Shown piece by piece: positions 1-9,167 of a DNA stretch of 64,000 nt; the stretch's first letter is position 1, and every line of letters begins with the position of its first letter. A program made the translations under genes and the position numbers. The notes under the pieces are model-generated. The model ran no database searches. It had not been told where the DNA came from and saw nothing but the letters and a program-made list of their open reading frames with translations. This DNA comes from Yersinia mollaretii ATCC 43969 (GTDB lineage Bacteria > Pseudomonadota > Gammaproteobacteria > Enterobacterales > Enterobacteriaceae): contig NZ_CP054043.1 in the NCBI RefSeq assembly GCF_013282725.1, positions 1,612,001 to 1,676,000 on the forward strand, read 5' to 3'.

Positions 1-2
1 GG

Positions 3-1922
3 AACAAAGTGTTCACGGATCCCGATATGCAGTTCGACAGCGCGAATAACGATACCAGCCGCCCGGCGCGCTATCAGCCCAAGTACAACAAGCAGAGTTT
101 TGGTGGCTGGTTTGAGGCCGGGATCACCGACAACATGGGCATCGTGTTCTCCGCCTCCCAGCGCCTCTCGGATATTCCGACCTACACCTCCGGTGGCGAC
201 GGCTTGCAGTTAGGGCCGAATAATGAGCTGGAAGTGGTCTCCGCGACGCCGGGCTATCGCAGCCAAAAACGGGTGTCGGATAACTATTTTGCCAAGCTTT
301 CTTGGGATGCCAACGAGCGCACCAGCGCCCATCTTTCGGCCAACTACTCCGCTTACACCAGCACCCTCTTCTCCAGCAGCGTGATTAACTCCGGCTATGA
401 CAATGACCATAACGGCTTGAGCACCACGCTCCAGCTAGAGCACCGTTTTGATATCGCCAGTCTGGATTTCACCGCCGGTTATCAGCAGTTGACCGACGAG
501 CGCATCAATGACGTGAAAGACTTTTACACCTTGGAGGATTACATGACCGATTGGCGTAATCCGCAGTTTTATAACAATGGCGGGCAGGGCGATTTGACCA
601 CCCGCCAGAACAGCACCACGGCGAAAGGGGTGCTGCGCTTCAATACATTCACTGCTCTGGGCCTGCAACACGCACCCAATCTTGGCTTTGAATTCAACAA
701 AACCAATGCGCGCTATACCCGTGATCGGGACTACTACCGCTACAAATTCAGTGGGGCAGCCGATGATGTCGGCTCGCTGACCGAAGCCAGCTACATCACC
801 CGTTTTCGTGCCGGAAATTATGAGGCAGGTTACAGCAACTACGCGCTGTTTTTGGATGACAGTATGCAGTATGGCCGCCTGACGGTGCGCCCCGGAGTGC
901 GGTTGGATCGCGATGATTTTGTGCAGAAAACCAATATCGCGCCGCGTCTGAGCAGCAGCCTCGATCTGTTTGGGACGGGCAATACGGTGCTGATCGCTGG
1001 GGCCAACCGCTATTATGGCCGCTCTATGTTGACCTACGCCCTGTACGAAGCGCAAAACGCGGGCATGGAACACTGCTACTACTTCTGCTCGCTGGACCCA
1101 TCGGAAAATGAGTGGGATGGGGTGAAAGATTTTGAGGGCATCGACAGCTTATCGACCCCCTATAACGATGAGCTGAGTTTCGCCTTGCAACAGCAAGTGA
1201 TGCAGAGTGTTTGGCGCTTGCAGTATGTGCATCGCGAAGGTTACGACGAGGTGCGCAGCCGCACTAAATACCGCAACCCCAATAGCGCGGCCCAAGCCCG
1301 CATCCGCACCTTTGATAATGGGGGGCGCAGCAGCAACGACAACGTTTCACTCTCGGTCAGCAACAGCAAGCCGTGGGAGCTGGCCTCGACCACTCACGCC
1401 TTGACTGGCTCCCTGAGTTGGCAGCAGAGCAAGAGCAACACCCCGAAAGATCAGGGCTACGCCTTCTTTGATCCCAATACCAAGCTGGATTCCGACAAAG
1501 TGTGGTACGACGGCAAGGTGATCAATGCTGCCGACCTGCCATCGACCAACTTTAACTCGCCGTGGCGGCTCAATCTGGAGCTGACCAGTGAGTGGCAGGA
1601 GTACAACCTGACCTTCTATAACCTGTGGCAATGGCGCAGTTCGCGCAGTCAGGCGGTGCGCTATCAGAATGAGTATTACACCGACACCCATACCGGCACG
1701 CAGATGCTGAAATATGAGAAAACGCACTTCGCCAGCAATTTTGTCTGGAATAGCAAAGTGAGCTGGCAGCCCGATTTTGCTTATGGCGTCGGGATCGCGG
1801 TTGAGGTGAATAACCTGCTGAACAAACGCAATGTGGCCGACACCTTTGTTTATGGCGACCGCGTGCTGCACTCCTATGATCCGGGCCGCCAATTCTGGCT
1901 GCAACTGAGCTATGACCTCTAA
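3..1922 (+). CDS. TonB-dependent outer-membrane receptor, C-terminal part (YddB/FusA-like)
   Basis: Open from the window edge, so the signal peptide, TonB box and plug domain lie upstream. The visible ~640 residues are alternating aromatic/polar beta-strand sequence typical of a 22-stranded TonB receptor barrel, ending in a strand with terminal YDL. The GTG at position 9 is inside the gene, since the frame stays open to base 3. An SbmA-like ABC transporter and a PqqL-type M16 protease follow on the same strand, the gene set of E. coli yddB-yddA-pqqL and Pectobacterium fusA-C-D. In those protease-associated import systems the receptor brings an iron protein such as ferredoxin into the periplasm for cleavage. 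The substrate here is inferred only from context. Confidence 0.85.
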   Translation, partial: NKVFTDPDMQFDSANNDTSRPARYQPKYNKQSFGGWFEAGITDNMGIVFSASQRLSDIPTYTSGGDGLQLGPNNELEVVSATPGYRSQKRVSDNYFAKLSWDANERTSAHLSANYSAYTSTLFSSSVINSGYDNDHNGLSTTLQLEHRFDIASLDFTAGYQQLTDERINDVKDFYTLEDYMTDWRNPQFYNNGGQGDLTTRQNSTTAKGVLRFNTFTALGLQHAPNLGFEFNKTNARYTRDRDYYRYKFSGAADDVGSLTEASYITRFRAGNYEAGYSNYALFLDDSMQYGRLTVRPGVRLDRDDFVQKTNIAPRLSSSLDLFGTGNTVLIAGANRYYGRSMLTYALYEAQNAGMEHCYYFCSLDPSENEWDGVKDFEGIDSLSTPYNDELSFALQQQVMQSVWRLQYVHREGYDEVRSRTKYRNPNSAAQARIRTFDNGGRSSNDNVSLSVSNSKPWELASTTHALTGSLSWQQSKSNTPKDQGYAFFDPNTKLDSDKVWYDGKVINAADLPSTNFNSPWRLNLELTSEWQEYNLTFYNLWQWRSSRSQAVRYQNEYYTDTHTGTQMLKYEKTHFASNFVWNSKVSWQPDFAYGVGIAVEVNNLLNKRNVADTFVYGDRVLHSYDPGRQFWLQLSYDL

Positions 1923-1950
1923 TCAGACCGATAACCGCGAGACCTAAAAC

Positions 1951-1986
1951 CCTCGGGTAGCCAGAGGGCGGCCCGAGATTTTTTTT
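1951..1986 (+). terminator. Rho-independent terminator after the TonB receptor
   Basis: A CTCGGG arm at 1952-1957 pairs with CCCGAG at 1972-1977 and is followed directly by a run of eight T. It lies 30 bases after the receptor stop, so the ABC transporter gene downstream depends on read-through or its own promoter. Confidence 0.75.
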
Positions 1987-2053
1987 CTGACGATGCAGAG
2001 CCTCGGCTTGCCGTTTTTTATGCCGCCCATTTATCTATGAAAGCAAGTTATTG

Positions 2054-3760
2054 ATGAAAACACTGAAACAATTTTATTACCTTGCCCGGCCGTTCTGGGG
2101 CATCCGCTCAGCCCTGTTGGCTTGGCTGTTGCTGCTGGTGGTGTTGGCCCTGAGCCTCTCTTCGGTTTGGTTTAATGTGCAGTTGAACCAATGGAATGGC
2201 GAGTTTTACAACGCCTTGCAGCAATTGAACAGTCAGGCGCTCTACCGCTTGCTGCAACAGTTTATCTTGCTGGTCAGCGCCTTGATTTTGGTGGTGGTGT
2301 TTGCCGACTACCTGAAGCAGCGGCTGATCATGCGCTGGCGCATCGGCATGACCGAGCACATTCTGGCGCGCTGGCTCTCCGACAAAGGGCAGCATTATGC
2401 ATTGAAAATCAATGCGCTGGTGCCGGATAACCCCGATCAGCGCATTGCCGAAGATGTCCGCCTGCTGATTGAGTCCAGCTTGCGCTTGCTCATCACCTTC
2501 CTGCACTCCCTGCTCACCCTGATCTCGTTCGCCACTATTTTGTGGCAGCTCTCCGGCAGCATCAGCTTCTCGCTGGCCCAGCACAGTTTTACCCTGCCCG
2601 GTTATATGTTCTGGGTCTGCATCCTCTATACCCTGATTGGTATTGGGCTAACGCACTGGATTGGTTATCCATTGCGCCAACTGAATATGGATCGTCAGCG
2701 GCGCGAGGCGGATTACCGCAGTGGGTTGATTGCGCGCCGCGAAGCCAGTGATGCCATCGCCGGACAGCGGGGGGAACAGCATGAGCGCGGTGCGCTGTTG
2801 CAGCGTTTTCGTGCCGTGGCAGACAACTGGTATCAGCTGATCCGCTACGAAAAAAACCTCTCATTCTTCACCGTCGGTTATCAGCAACTCAGCGCACTGG
2901 CCCCGATCTTCTTTGCGCTACCTAAATTTCTGGCGGGGGAGTTGCTGCTGGGCGGGTTGATGCAGATTCGCCAATCCTTCGCGCAGGTCGCGGGAGCCTT
3001 AGGCTGGTTTATTTTTTCCTATCGCGAGATTGCTGCATGGCAGGCCACGGTCACCCGTTTGTACCACTTTGTGGTGTTGCTGGATGCCGAACCCACCAGC
3101 TCGGTGGAGAGTGCGCCGGAGGGCAGCTTGCCGCTGCGTGCCACCTTGGATCTGTACACCGCTGAGGGCGCGCGGCTGTTAAGCCCTATCAGGATCAATG
3201 CCACGGCGGGCAGCCTGACCCTGATTCAGGGGCGTTCGGGCATCGGCAAATCCACTTTGCTGCGCACCCTGAGCGGCCACTGGCCCCATTATCAGGGCCG
3301 CATTCAGCGCAGTGACAGTGTGAGTTGGCTTCCTCAGCGCCTCTATCTGCCCCATGAGCGGCTGGATGACTTGCTCGCCTATCCGGCGCAGCGCGGTGAT
3401 TTCAGCACCGAGCAACTCCAGCAAACCCTAGCGCAGGTCGGTTTGCCGCAACTGCATTTCCAGTTGGCGCTCTCTACCGACTGGCAGCAGCGCTTATCGG
3501 GCGGCGAGCAACAGCGGCTGATGTTTGCTCGCTTATTGCTGAATAAACCCCGGCTGATTTTACTCGATGAAACCACCTCGGCACTGGATGCTGCCAGCGC
3601 CTGCCAGCTCTTGCGTCTGCTGCGCCAACAACTGCCAGAGAGCGCGGTGCTGCTGGTGAGTCACCAAACTTTCTTGGCTGAGATCGCCGACCATCAATAT
3701 TGCCTCGATGATTTATCCGATGCGCCTCAAGGAGTGGCCACACCATGTTTAACCGATTAG
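2054..3760 (+). CDS. yddA: SbmA/BacA-type ABC transporter, fused permease and ATPase (YddA-like)
   Basis: A 568-residue inner-membrane ABC half-transporter. The N-terminal ~330 residues are a multi-pass ABC_membrane_2 domain, with hydrophobic helices near residues 20-45, 65-90, 140-165 and 180-200. The C-terminal ATPase has Walker A GRSGIGKST near residue 392, the signature LSGGEQQR and Walker B LILLDE. The ATG at 2054 is preferred over the TTG just before it. In protease-associated import (FusD/YddA) this component is thought to move peptides or substrate remnants across the inner membrane. It overlaps the M16 protease gene by 16 bases, indicating co-translation. The exact substrate is unknown. 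Confidence 0.85.
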   Translation: MKTLKQFYYLARPFWGIRSALLAWLLLLVVLALSLSSVWFNVQLNQWNGEFYNALQQLNSQALYRLLQQFILLVSALILVVVFADYLKQRLIMRWRIGMTEHILARWLSDKGQHYALKINALVPDNPDQRIAEDVRLLIESSLRLLITFLHSLLTLISFATILWQLSGSISFSLAQHSFTLPGYMFWVCILYTLIGIGLTHWIGYPLRQLNMDRQRREADYRSGLIARREASDAIAGQRGEQHERGALLQRFRAVADNWYQLIRYEKNLSFFTVGYQQLSALAPIFFALPKFLAGELLLGGLMQIRQSFAQVAGALGWFIFSYREIAAWQATVTRLYHFVVLLDAEPTSSVESAPEGSLPLRATLDLYTAEGARLLSPIRINATAGSLTLIQGRSGIGKSTLLRTLSGHWPHYQGRIQRSDSVSWLPQRLYLPHERLDDLLAYPAQRGDFSTEQLQQTLAQVGLPQLHFQLALSTDWQQRLSGGEQQRLMFARLLLNKPRLILLDETTSALDAASACQLLRLLRQQLPESAVLLVSHQTFLAEIADHQYCLDDLSDAPQGVATPCLTD

Positions 3761-6609
3761 TGCGAATTCCCGTTTTCTGCCTGATCTTGGCGTGGGGGCT
3801 GCCCGCCTCTGCGGCTGACAGCTCATCGGCGCAGGAGCCATCGGTGCAGGAGCAAAAGTTGCCCGTGCGCGCGGACCTCCAGCACCTCACACTGGACAAT
3901 GGCTTGCAGGTCTATCTGCTGCCGCGCGACCAGCCCGGCGTGGAGTTACGTTTGCTGGTCAACAGCGGCTCGCTACAAGAGAGCGAAGCACAGCGCGGGC
4001 TGGCTCATTTTGTCGAGCATATGGCCTTCAAAGGGACGACCCACTTCCCCGGCACCAGCAGCTTTAAATCGCTGGAGAAACAGGGCATTACACTGGGGAG
4101 CCATGTGAATGCGGTCACCAGCCTGAATGCCACCACCTATAAGCTCTCACTGCCCAATGCGGATGAAAAACAGCTCACACTGGGGCTGCGGATTTTAGCG
4201 GACTGGGCGCAGGGCATCAGTTTTGACCCGCTGGCGTTTGATAAAGAGCGGCAGGTGATAGTGGAGGAGTGGCGTTTGCGTCAGGGCGTCGGGTTCCGCA
4301 TCAATCAGGCGCTGGAGCGCTTGCGCTATCACGGCAGCCGCTATAGCGAACGTGATCCTATTGGTTTGCTGGAGGTGGTGCGGCAAGCGCCCGTCAGTGA
4401 GGCGATCAACTATTATCAGCAGTGGTATCAGCCGCAGCGGATGGCCTTGGTGGTGGTCGGGCGCTTTGATGCGGATAATTTACGCCAACAGATCAAATCG
4501 TTATTTGCGATGCCCGCCCCTAAACTATCCGCCTCTAAACTATCCGCCTCTAAACTATCCGCCCCTAAACAGTCCGCCCGCGATGAGGCTGACTGGCAGA
4601 CCTTCACCCCGCAATCGGGCTTGCTGCTCAGCACGGTATTTGATGCCGAGCAAGGGACGCGGATCATTCAACTCGCGCTACAGCGTGATTTGGCCGCTCC
4701 GCTGAACAGTGCCAACGGGCAGTGGCGTGACCTGCTGGATACCCTGTGGCTCATCATTTTTAACCAGCGGCTATCACTGCTGGTGGATAATGAGCTGTTA
4801 TCGGTCGCGAGCATTAATCAACAGGGCGCACTGCTGGATAACCGCCGGATTCAACATTTGATGATTGCCCGCCCGCAAGGCAGTGATTACAACGGCACCC
4901 TGCGCCAGTTGTTTACTGAGCTACAACGGATGGCGACCACGCCGGTGAGTGACGCCGAGCTGAAGGCGGCGCGTCAGCAGATCCTCACTAAACTGAGCCA
5001 GCAAGCCGCAGGAGAGAGCCGCTATCAGCATGATTATCTGGCGGATAATCTCACCACCGCCATTGAATTTGATCTGCCGATGCTCAACAAACAGCAGCAA
5101 TTGGCGATGACCCAAACGTGGCTTGAGGCGGTCGGCCCACAGCATGTGCAGGCGCAAGTGGCTGAATTACTGGAGAAAGGCTCGGCCCGTTTGGCGCTGA
5201 TTGGCCCAGACAGTGATCAATCGCAGGTGGATAAAAAGCAGTTGGCGGCGATGTGGAACAGCATCCGCCAGAGCACGCCGGGGGCTTTCACCCTGAAACC
5301 GAAACCCGTCACCCTGATGGTGACGCCGCCACCTGCCGGAAAAGTGGTGCAGCGCCAGACCTTGCCCATCCCCGATACCCAGCTCTGGACGCTGAGCAAT
5401 GGTATTCGGGTGATTATCAAAGCCAATAACCGCCTAAAAGATGACGTGCAGCTCTCACTGCGCATCCCCGGTGGGCGCTCACTGGAGGACGATCAGCACA
5501 TTGGCGAAGTGAATTGGGCGATGCGACTGCCAGAAGTGAGTGGTTACAGCCAGTATAACCCGCGTCAACTGGCGCAGTTAGCTAAGCAGAGCGAGGTGGC
5601 GATCGCGCCTTATGATGAGATGCTGTTCCACGGTTTGCGCGGCTCGGCTCCGGCGGACAAGCTGGAGTCGCTGCTGCAATTGCTCTACCTGAAGATCACT
5701 GCGCCGCAGTTTGCGGTGGACAAATTGGCACAGCAAAAACAGTCCTTTGCGTTGGGGTTAGAGAAGCAGCCCGTCGAACGCCGCTTCCTCGACAGCATCA
5801 CCCAAGCCGGGTATCAACAGGGGGAGCGGCTACTGGTGACGGCGACTGGGCCGTGGCGTGACTTTACTGTGGCGGGGCTTGAACAGCGCCATCGCCAGCT
5901 ATTTTCTGCCCCGCAGGATATGACGGTGACCCTCAGTGGTGCGCTGGATGAGAAGCGCCTTCAGCCGCTGGTCGAGCAATGGTTAGGCGGCTTGCCGCCG
6001 AGTGAGCAGCGCTTGCAGTGGCGTGATTGGGCGATCAAGCCGCTGAATCAGGCGATGAGCCACGACTATCCGCTGGCGAGTAGCCCGAAAACCATGGTCA
6101 GTATGCAGTTCTCGACCGAGGCTCAGTGGTCGCAGCCGAATCAACTGGCATTACAACTGTTGGATAAAGTGGTCACCTTGCGGCTACGTTATGCCATGCG
6201 CGAGCAGGCCAGCGGCATCTACACCTTGGGCTTCTCGCAGCTACTGGCAAAACTGCCGCAGCCCTACTATCTGGCGCGGCTCAACTTCACCTCAGCCCCT
6301 GAACGGGCGCAGGAGATGGCGCAGATGGCGCAACAGGTTTTGCTGCAAATCGCGGCGGAGGGCATTACGCCATCGGAGCTGGATAAGGCGAAAAAAGCGT
6401 GGTGGATTGAGCAGGAGGCCAGCCGCACCAGCGCCAGTTACTGGACGGATGCCTTGGCGCAGGTCGCCAGTGATGACGGCAACTTTGCGCTGTTGGCACA
6501 AGAGGAGCCACAACTGAAGGCAGTCTCTCTTGAGCAGGTCAATCAATTGGCCGCTCAGTGGCTGGGGCGCAATCCGAAAGTCTTTAGTTTGAGTCCGGCG
6601 AAAACTTAA
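3745..6609 (+). CDS. pqqL: Periplasmic zinc protease, M16 family (PqqL/FusC-like)
   Basis: A 954-residue protein with a Sec signal peptide (cleavage near ASAA, residue 24). It carries the inverted zinc motif HFVEH at residues 88-92, with the third metal ligand probably a Glu in VIVEEW near 174-175. The two-lobed length, with a second inactive M16 half from about residue 540, fits PqqL/FusC. A good AAGGAG ribosome site lies 11 bases upstream of the ATG. The name is historical and does not imply PQQ synthesis. In FusC/PqqL systems the protease cuts the imported iron protein in the periplasm. A KLSA-repeat linker near residues 258-277 is peculiar to this copy. Confidence 0.88.
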   Translation: MFNRLVRIPVFCLILAWGLPASAADSSSAQEPSVQEQKLPVRADLQHLTLDNGLQVYLLPRDQPGVELRLLVNSGSLQESEAQRGLAHFVEHMAFKGTTHFPGTSSFKSLEKQGITLGSHVNAVTSLNATTYKLSLPNADEKQLTLGLRILADWAQGISFDPLAFDKERQVIVEEWRLRQGVGFRINQALERLRYHGSRYSERDPIGLLEVVRQAPVSEAINYYQQWYQPQRMALVVVGRFDADNLRQQIKSLFAMPAPKLSASKLSASKLSAPKQSARDEADWQTFTPQSGLLLSTVFDAEQGTRIIQLALQRDLAAPLNSANGQWRDLLDTLWLIIFNQRLSLLVDNELLSVASINQQGALLDNRRIQHLMIARPQGSDYNGTLRQLFTELQRMATTPVSDAELKAARQQILTKLSQQAAGESRYQHDYLADNLTTAIEFDLPMLNKQQQLAMTQTWLEAVGPQHVQAQVAELLEKGSARLALIGPDSDQSQVDKKQLAAMWNSIRQSTPGAFTLKPKPVTLMVTPPPAGKVVQRQTLPIPDTQLWTLSNGIRVIIKANNRLKDDVQLSLRIPGGRSLEDDQHIGEVNWAMRLPEVSGYSQYNPRQLAQLAKQSEVAIAPYDEMLFHGLRGSAPADKLESLLQLLYLKITAPQFAVDKLAQQKQSFALGLEKQPVERRFLDSITQAGYQQGERLLVTATGPWRDFTVAGLEQRHRQLFSAPQDMTVTLSGALDEKRLQPLVEQWLGGLPPSEQRLQWRDWAIKPLNQAMSHDYPLASSPKTMVSMQFSTEAQWSQPNQLALQLLDKVVTLRLRYAMREQASGIYTLGFSQLLAKLPQPYYLARLNFTSAPERAQEMAQMAQQVLLQIAAEGITPSELDKAKKAWWIEQEASRTSASYWTDALAQVASDDGNFALLAQEEPQLKAVSLEQVNQLAAQWLGRNPKVFSLSPAKT
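4516..4575 (+). repeat. Four tandem 15-bp units inside pqqL
   Basis: Four consecutive 15-bp units (4516, 4531, 4546, 4561) with consensus GCCYCTAAACTATCC; the last differs at two positions. They encode a Lys-Leu-Ser-Ala-Pro/Ser linker between the first protease lobe and the next segment. Unit length is a multiple of three, so copy change alters linker length without frameshift. Confidence 0.95.
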
Positions 6610-6722
6610 CGGAGGCCCGTCGCGGAGTTAAACAGCAGCAGGGGTAAAGTATCAGGCCGATCAGAATAGGGCGCTGGCGTTTAAAATGTGAATAGCTCGT
6701 TTTTCTCAGGGTACAAATAGGT

Positions 6723-6744
6723 AAGGCAGGGTTTCCCCTGCCTT
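6723..6744. terminator. Bidirectional hairpin between pqqL and the chitin-binding gene
   Basis: A perfect 9-bp stem, AAGGCAGGG (6723-6731) with CCCTGCCTT (6736-6744), and a 4-base loop. TTTT follows on + and an A-rich stretch precedes it. It sits between convergent genes ending at 6609 (+) and 6775 (-) and can serve both. Confidence 0.75.
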
Positions 6745-6774
6745 TTGTGGTCATGCGAGATTAATTTTACTTAA

Positions 6775-8268
6775 TTAGCACGCGCCTTTATCTTCCCAAA
6801 CTTTGCCATAGCCGGTGTTGTTACCCGTGGAATCGGTCACTGTTGCGTCGCCTGGGACGGAGCTGCTACCCGCCCACCATTTGCTCATGTAGATACGGCC
6901 ATTGTGGGTGACGGTATCATTGGCATTGTAGGTGGATTTATTGCTCCAAGCGGGGGCGGTACATTGCTTGTCAGCGCCGTCCACTTCGGGTTTAACTTCT
7001 GGCTTCACTTCGGGTTTGGCAGTCTCAGCTTCGCCTTTAACCATAAAGTCGATGCTCTGTTGCTGAGTTTTACCCTGCGTGTCAGTCCCGATGATCACTA
7101 ACGTATGTTTGCCGGCTTTCAGGTCGGTCATTGACATAGACACATGCTGGGAGGCGTCTTCCAGCGTGACATTGCTGTAACTTTTAACCGTACTGTCTGC
7201 GGCGAAGACTTTTGCTTCCAGATCTAGGGTGCCAATGGTTTTCAGATCGAAATGAATCGTCAATGCACCCGCCGCCATTTGATACTCTTTTTTCATGCCG
7301 TTGGCAGAGAAGCTTGCCGTGACTTCTGTCCCTGCATCGATCTGAGCACTTTCAATTTGAGTCTCAACGCGAATCACTTCACTGCTGGCATTAATATAAA
7401 CCGCGTTAGAACCGTGTGCAGCAGAGACATTACCGGAAGCCTCTTTATGACCTGCACGCAGATCTTTGCGTGTGTCATTGACCTTCTTGGCCAGCGCGTA
7501 AGCCCAGTTGTTTTTCTTACCTTCTTTCGCATCGGCAATGGTGATTTCCACAGCCAGATCACTGCGCTCACCCTGCTTGTCGAACATACGCAGTTTCACT
7601 TTGTCGCCCGCGTTCAGATTGTCACGCGGTTCGATAGTGCCGACTTTGGTTGTCCATTCGGAAACCACCACTTCACCCGATGCGCCATCGAACTCAACGT
7701 CCATCACGTTATAGAAGGTGTTTTGGGTATCTGAAACATCCCATGCGCCATAAATCACCTGATAGCCAGTGCGCTCAGGAACATCACATTCGTGAGTGGA
7801 CATCATGGTGGTTGTTTCGGCAGGGCCACCGCCAATAACACAGAATGGCGTCAGATCAAATGAGTCACGAGTCAGAGGTTGGTTAGGGTTCCAATCCTGT
7901 TTAGTCATGTAGTATTTGAAGTCAGTAATCGGATGTGCGGCAGTAAATTTCCACTTGAATTGCTGAGGGCCAGCCTGAATTTTAGTTTTATGCCAGCGAG
8001 TTGCAGTTTGCTGATCCAGATCTTTACTCACGAAAATACCACCACTCGCCAATTTGCCATCTGCTGGGCCTTTGGCTGGGAAACCGTCAGTGGTTTCGCC
8101 TGAGCTTTGTGGTTCATACTGCACATTACCGCAATCTTTATTCAGGTTTTTGCCGGTAGAGCTACAAAGGAAGTTACGTGACTCAGGCTTTTCAACATAG
8201 CCATGAGCCAGTGCACTGCCACTGATTGACATCACAACCATAGCTAACATGATTTTATTCAAATTCAT
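6775..8268 (-). CDS. gbpA: Secreted chitin-binding lytic polysaccharide monooxygenase (GbpA/ChiY-like)
   Basis: A 497-residue protein with a signal peptide ending SALA, so mature residue 1 is His22. With His112 (in TAAHPITDF) this forms the copper histidine brace of AA10 LPMOs. The order is: AA10 domain about 22-205, GbpA-type middle domains about 215-410, a KPEV-repeat linker near 417-430, and a C-terminal CBM5/12 chitin-binding domain with paired Cys and Trp. GbpA proteins bind GlcNAc polymers and aid attachment to chitin or mucin. The adjacent T2SS is the likely exporter; in Y. enterocolitica ChiY is a known Yts1 substrate encoded next to that locus. Confidence 0.92.
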   Translation of the reverse strand: MNLNKIMLAMVVMSISGSALAHGYVEKPESRNFLCSSTGKNLNKDCGNVQYEPQSSGETTDGFPAKGPADGKLASGGIFVSKDLDQQTATRWHKTKIQAGPQQFKWKFTAAHPITDFKYYMTKQDWNPNQPLTRDSFDLTPFCVIGGGPAETTTMMSTHECDVPERTGYQVIYGAWDVSDTQNTFYNVMDVEFDGASGEVVVSEWTTKVGTIEPRDNLNAGDKVKLRMFDKQGERSDLAVEITIADAKEGKKNNWAYALAKKVNDTRKDLRAGHKEASGNVSAAHGSNAVYINASSEVIRVETQIESAQIDAGTEVTASFSANGMKKEYQMAAGALTIHFDLKTIGTLDLEAKVFAADSTVKSYSNVTLEDASQHVSMSMTDLKAGKHTLVIIGTDTQGKTQQQSIDFMVKGEAETAKPEVKPEVKPEVDGADKQCTAPAWSNKSTYNANDTVTHNGRIYMSKWWAGSSSVPGDATVTDSTGNNTGYGKVWEDKGAC

Positions 8269-8686
8269 CTTTTATTACTTTCCTATTATATAAAGAAGCT
8301 CCATTGAACTATTTCGTCGGAAGCCTGTTGGTTTTAATCTTAATGATGATTTTTTTGCTGACGGATATTTTTCCGCAGAGTCATATTGTCAACGGAATAA
8401 AAATTAGATGAATGCGAGATGAGATGGAAACGTTTTGTCATTATTGACATTAAAGTCAATAAATGAGTGAGTTAGGGTGATTTATTAAGGTGGTAATTCA
8501 ATAAAAGTATGGGGTTTTTGTACCTTGGTGCGAAGTTTTAAGGTTTTTTCTTGGCCTTAATAATAAGGGTTCCGTGCATTCCAAAAAATGGAGAGACTTT
8601 ATCTGTGCGAATAATGACGTCAGGGTATATTGACTCTCTCTCTTGATTTAAAATCACCTGTTCTTTATTACAAAATGAGTTAATCA
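8269..8686. other. AT-rich divergent intergenic region, no gene seen
   Basis: This 418-base gap separates the divergent gbpA (-) and gspS (+) genes. It is markedly AT-rich, as expected for two promoters. Only short frames occur and no RNA gene or repeat was recognised. Promoters for both genes presumably lie here but no single -35/-10 pair can be assigned with confidence. Confidence 0.6.
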
Positions 8687-9073
8687 ATGTTATCCACTAC
8701 ACGTAAGTTATTCTGGTTTTTGCCTTTGGTCTTATTAACCGGTTGCCAGCAACCGATGAATAAAACCATTAAACCCACCGCCCAACAGCAAATAAAGCAA
8801 CTGTCCGCATTAGTCGCTGGGGCGCACTATCTACAGAAAAACTGTCAACGGGCCGAGGTGCCTGATGAGGCGGTGCTGCTTAAAACCGCGCGGAGTCTGG
8901 CGGCCTCTCGCCATTGGGACACCCGCGCACCCGCCTATAAATTGCTGGGTGAGCAGAGTCAGGCGCGTTATCAGGCGCTGGTGAAAGAGAACGAGACAGA
9001 CAAGTCCATGTGCACAGAACTTAACTTATTGATGGTTGATTTTGTGGATGAGGCACAGCGCAACATCAAGTGA
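8687..9073 (+). CDS. gspS: T2SS pilotin lipoprotein (GspS/OutS family)
   Basis: A 128-residue lipoprotein with lipobox LLTGC (Cys20). The mature part has the PulS/OutS pattern: a Tyr-Leu-x5-Cys motif near residue 52, a helical middle and a second Cys near residue 110 that could form the family disulfide. Pilotins bind the secretin C-terminus and deliver it to the outer membrane. The gene is convergent with the main gsp operon, ending 85 bases from gspO, and is transcribed separately. I cannot tell whether it is of the alpha or beta pilotin type. Confidence 0.75.
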   Translation: MLSTTRKLFWFLPLVLLTGCQQPMNKTIKPTAQQQIKQLSALVAGAHYLQKNCQRAEVPDEAVLLKTARSLAASRHWDTRAPAYKLLGEQSQARYQALVKENETDKSMCTELNLLMVDFVDEAQRNIK

Positions 9074-9103
9074 TGCTGCGCTGTCGGGGGAGACTTGTTA
9101 ATG

Positions 9104-9167
9104 GCAGAACTTGTTAATGCTCGAACTTATAAATGCTCGAACTTATAAATGCTCGAACTTATAAATG
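9104..9167. repeat. 16-bp tandem repeat across the gspO stop codon
   Basis: Three perfect copies of CTCGAACTTATAAATG at 9120-9135, 9136-9151 and 9152-9167, preceded by a degenerate copy at 9104-9119. The array starts inside the last codons of gspO and includes its stop codon (complement of 9159-9161). It looks like local slippage duplication of the gene end. Confidence 0.95.

Noticed and set aside
435..1073. Long antisense open frames opposite the TonB receptor and similar frames over gsp, sct and hmu genes
   Set aside because: They mirror codon structure of the true genes, lack ribosome sites and show no protein-family pattern.
9104..9167. CRISPR-like array
   Set aside because: Units are only 16 bp and directly adjacent, with no spacers and no cas genes nearby.
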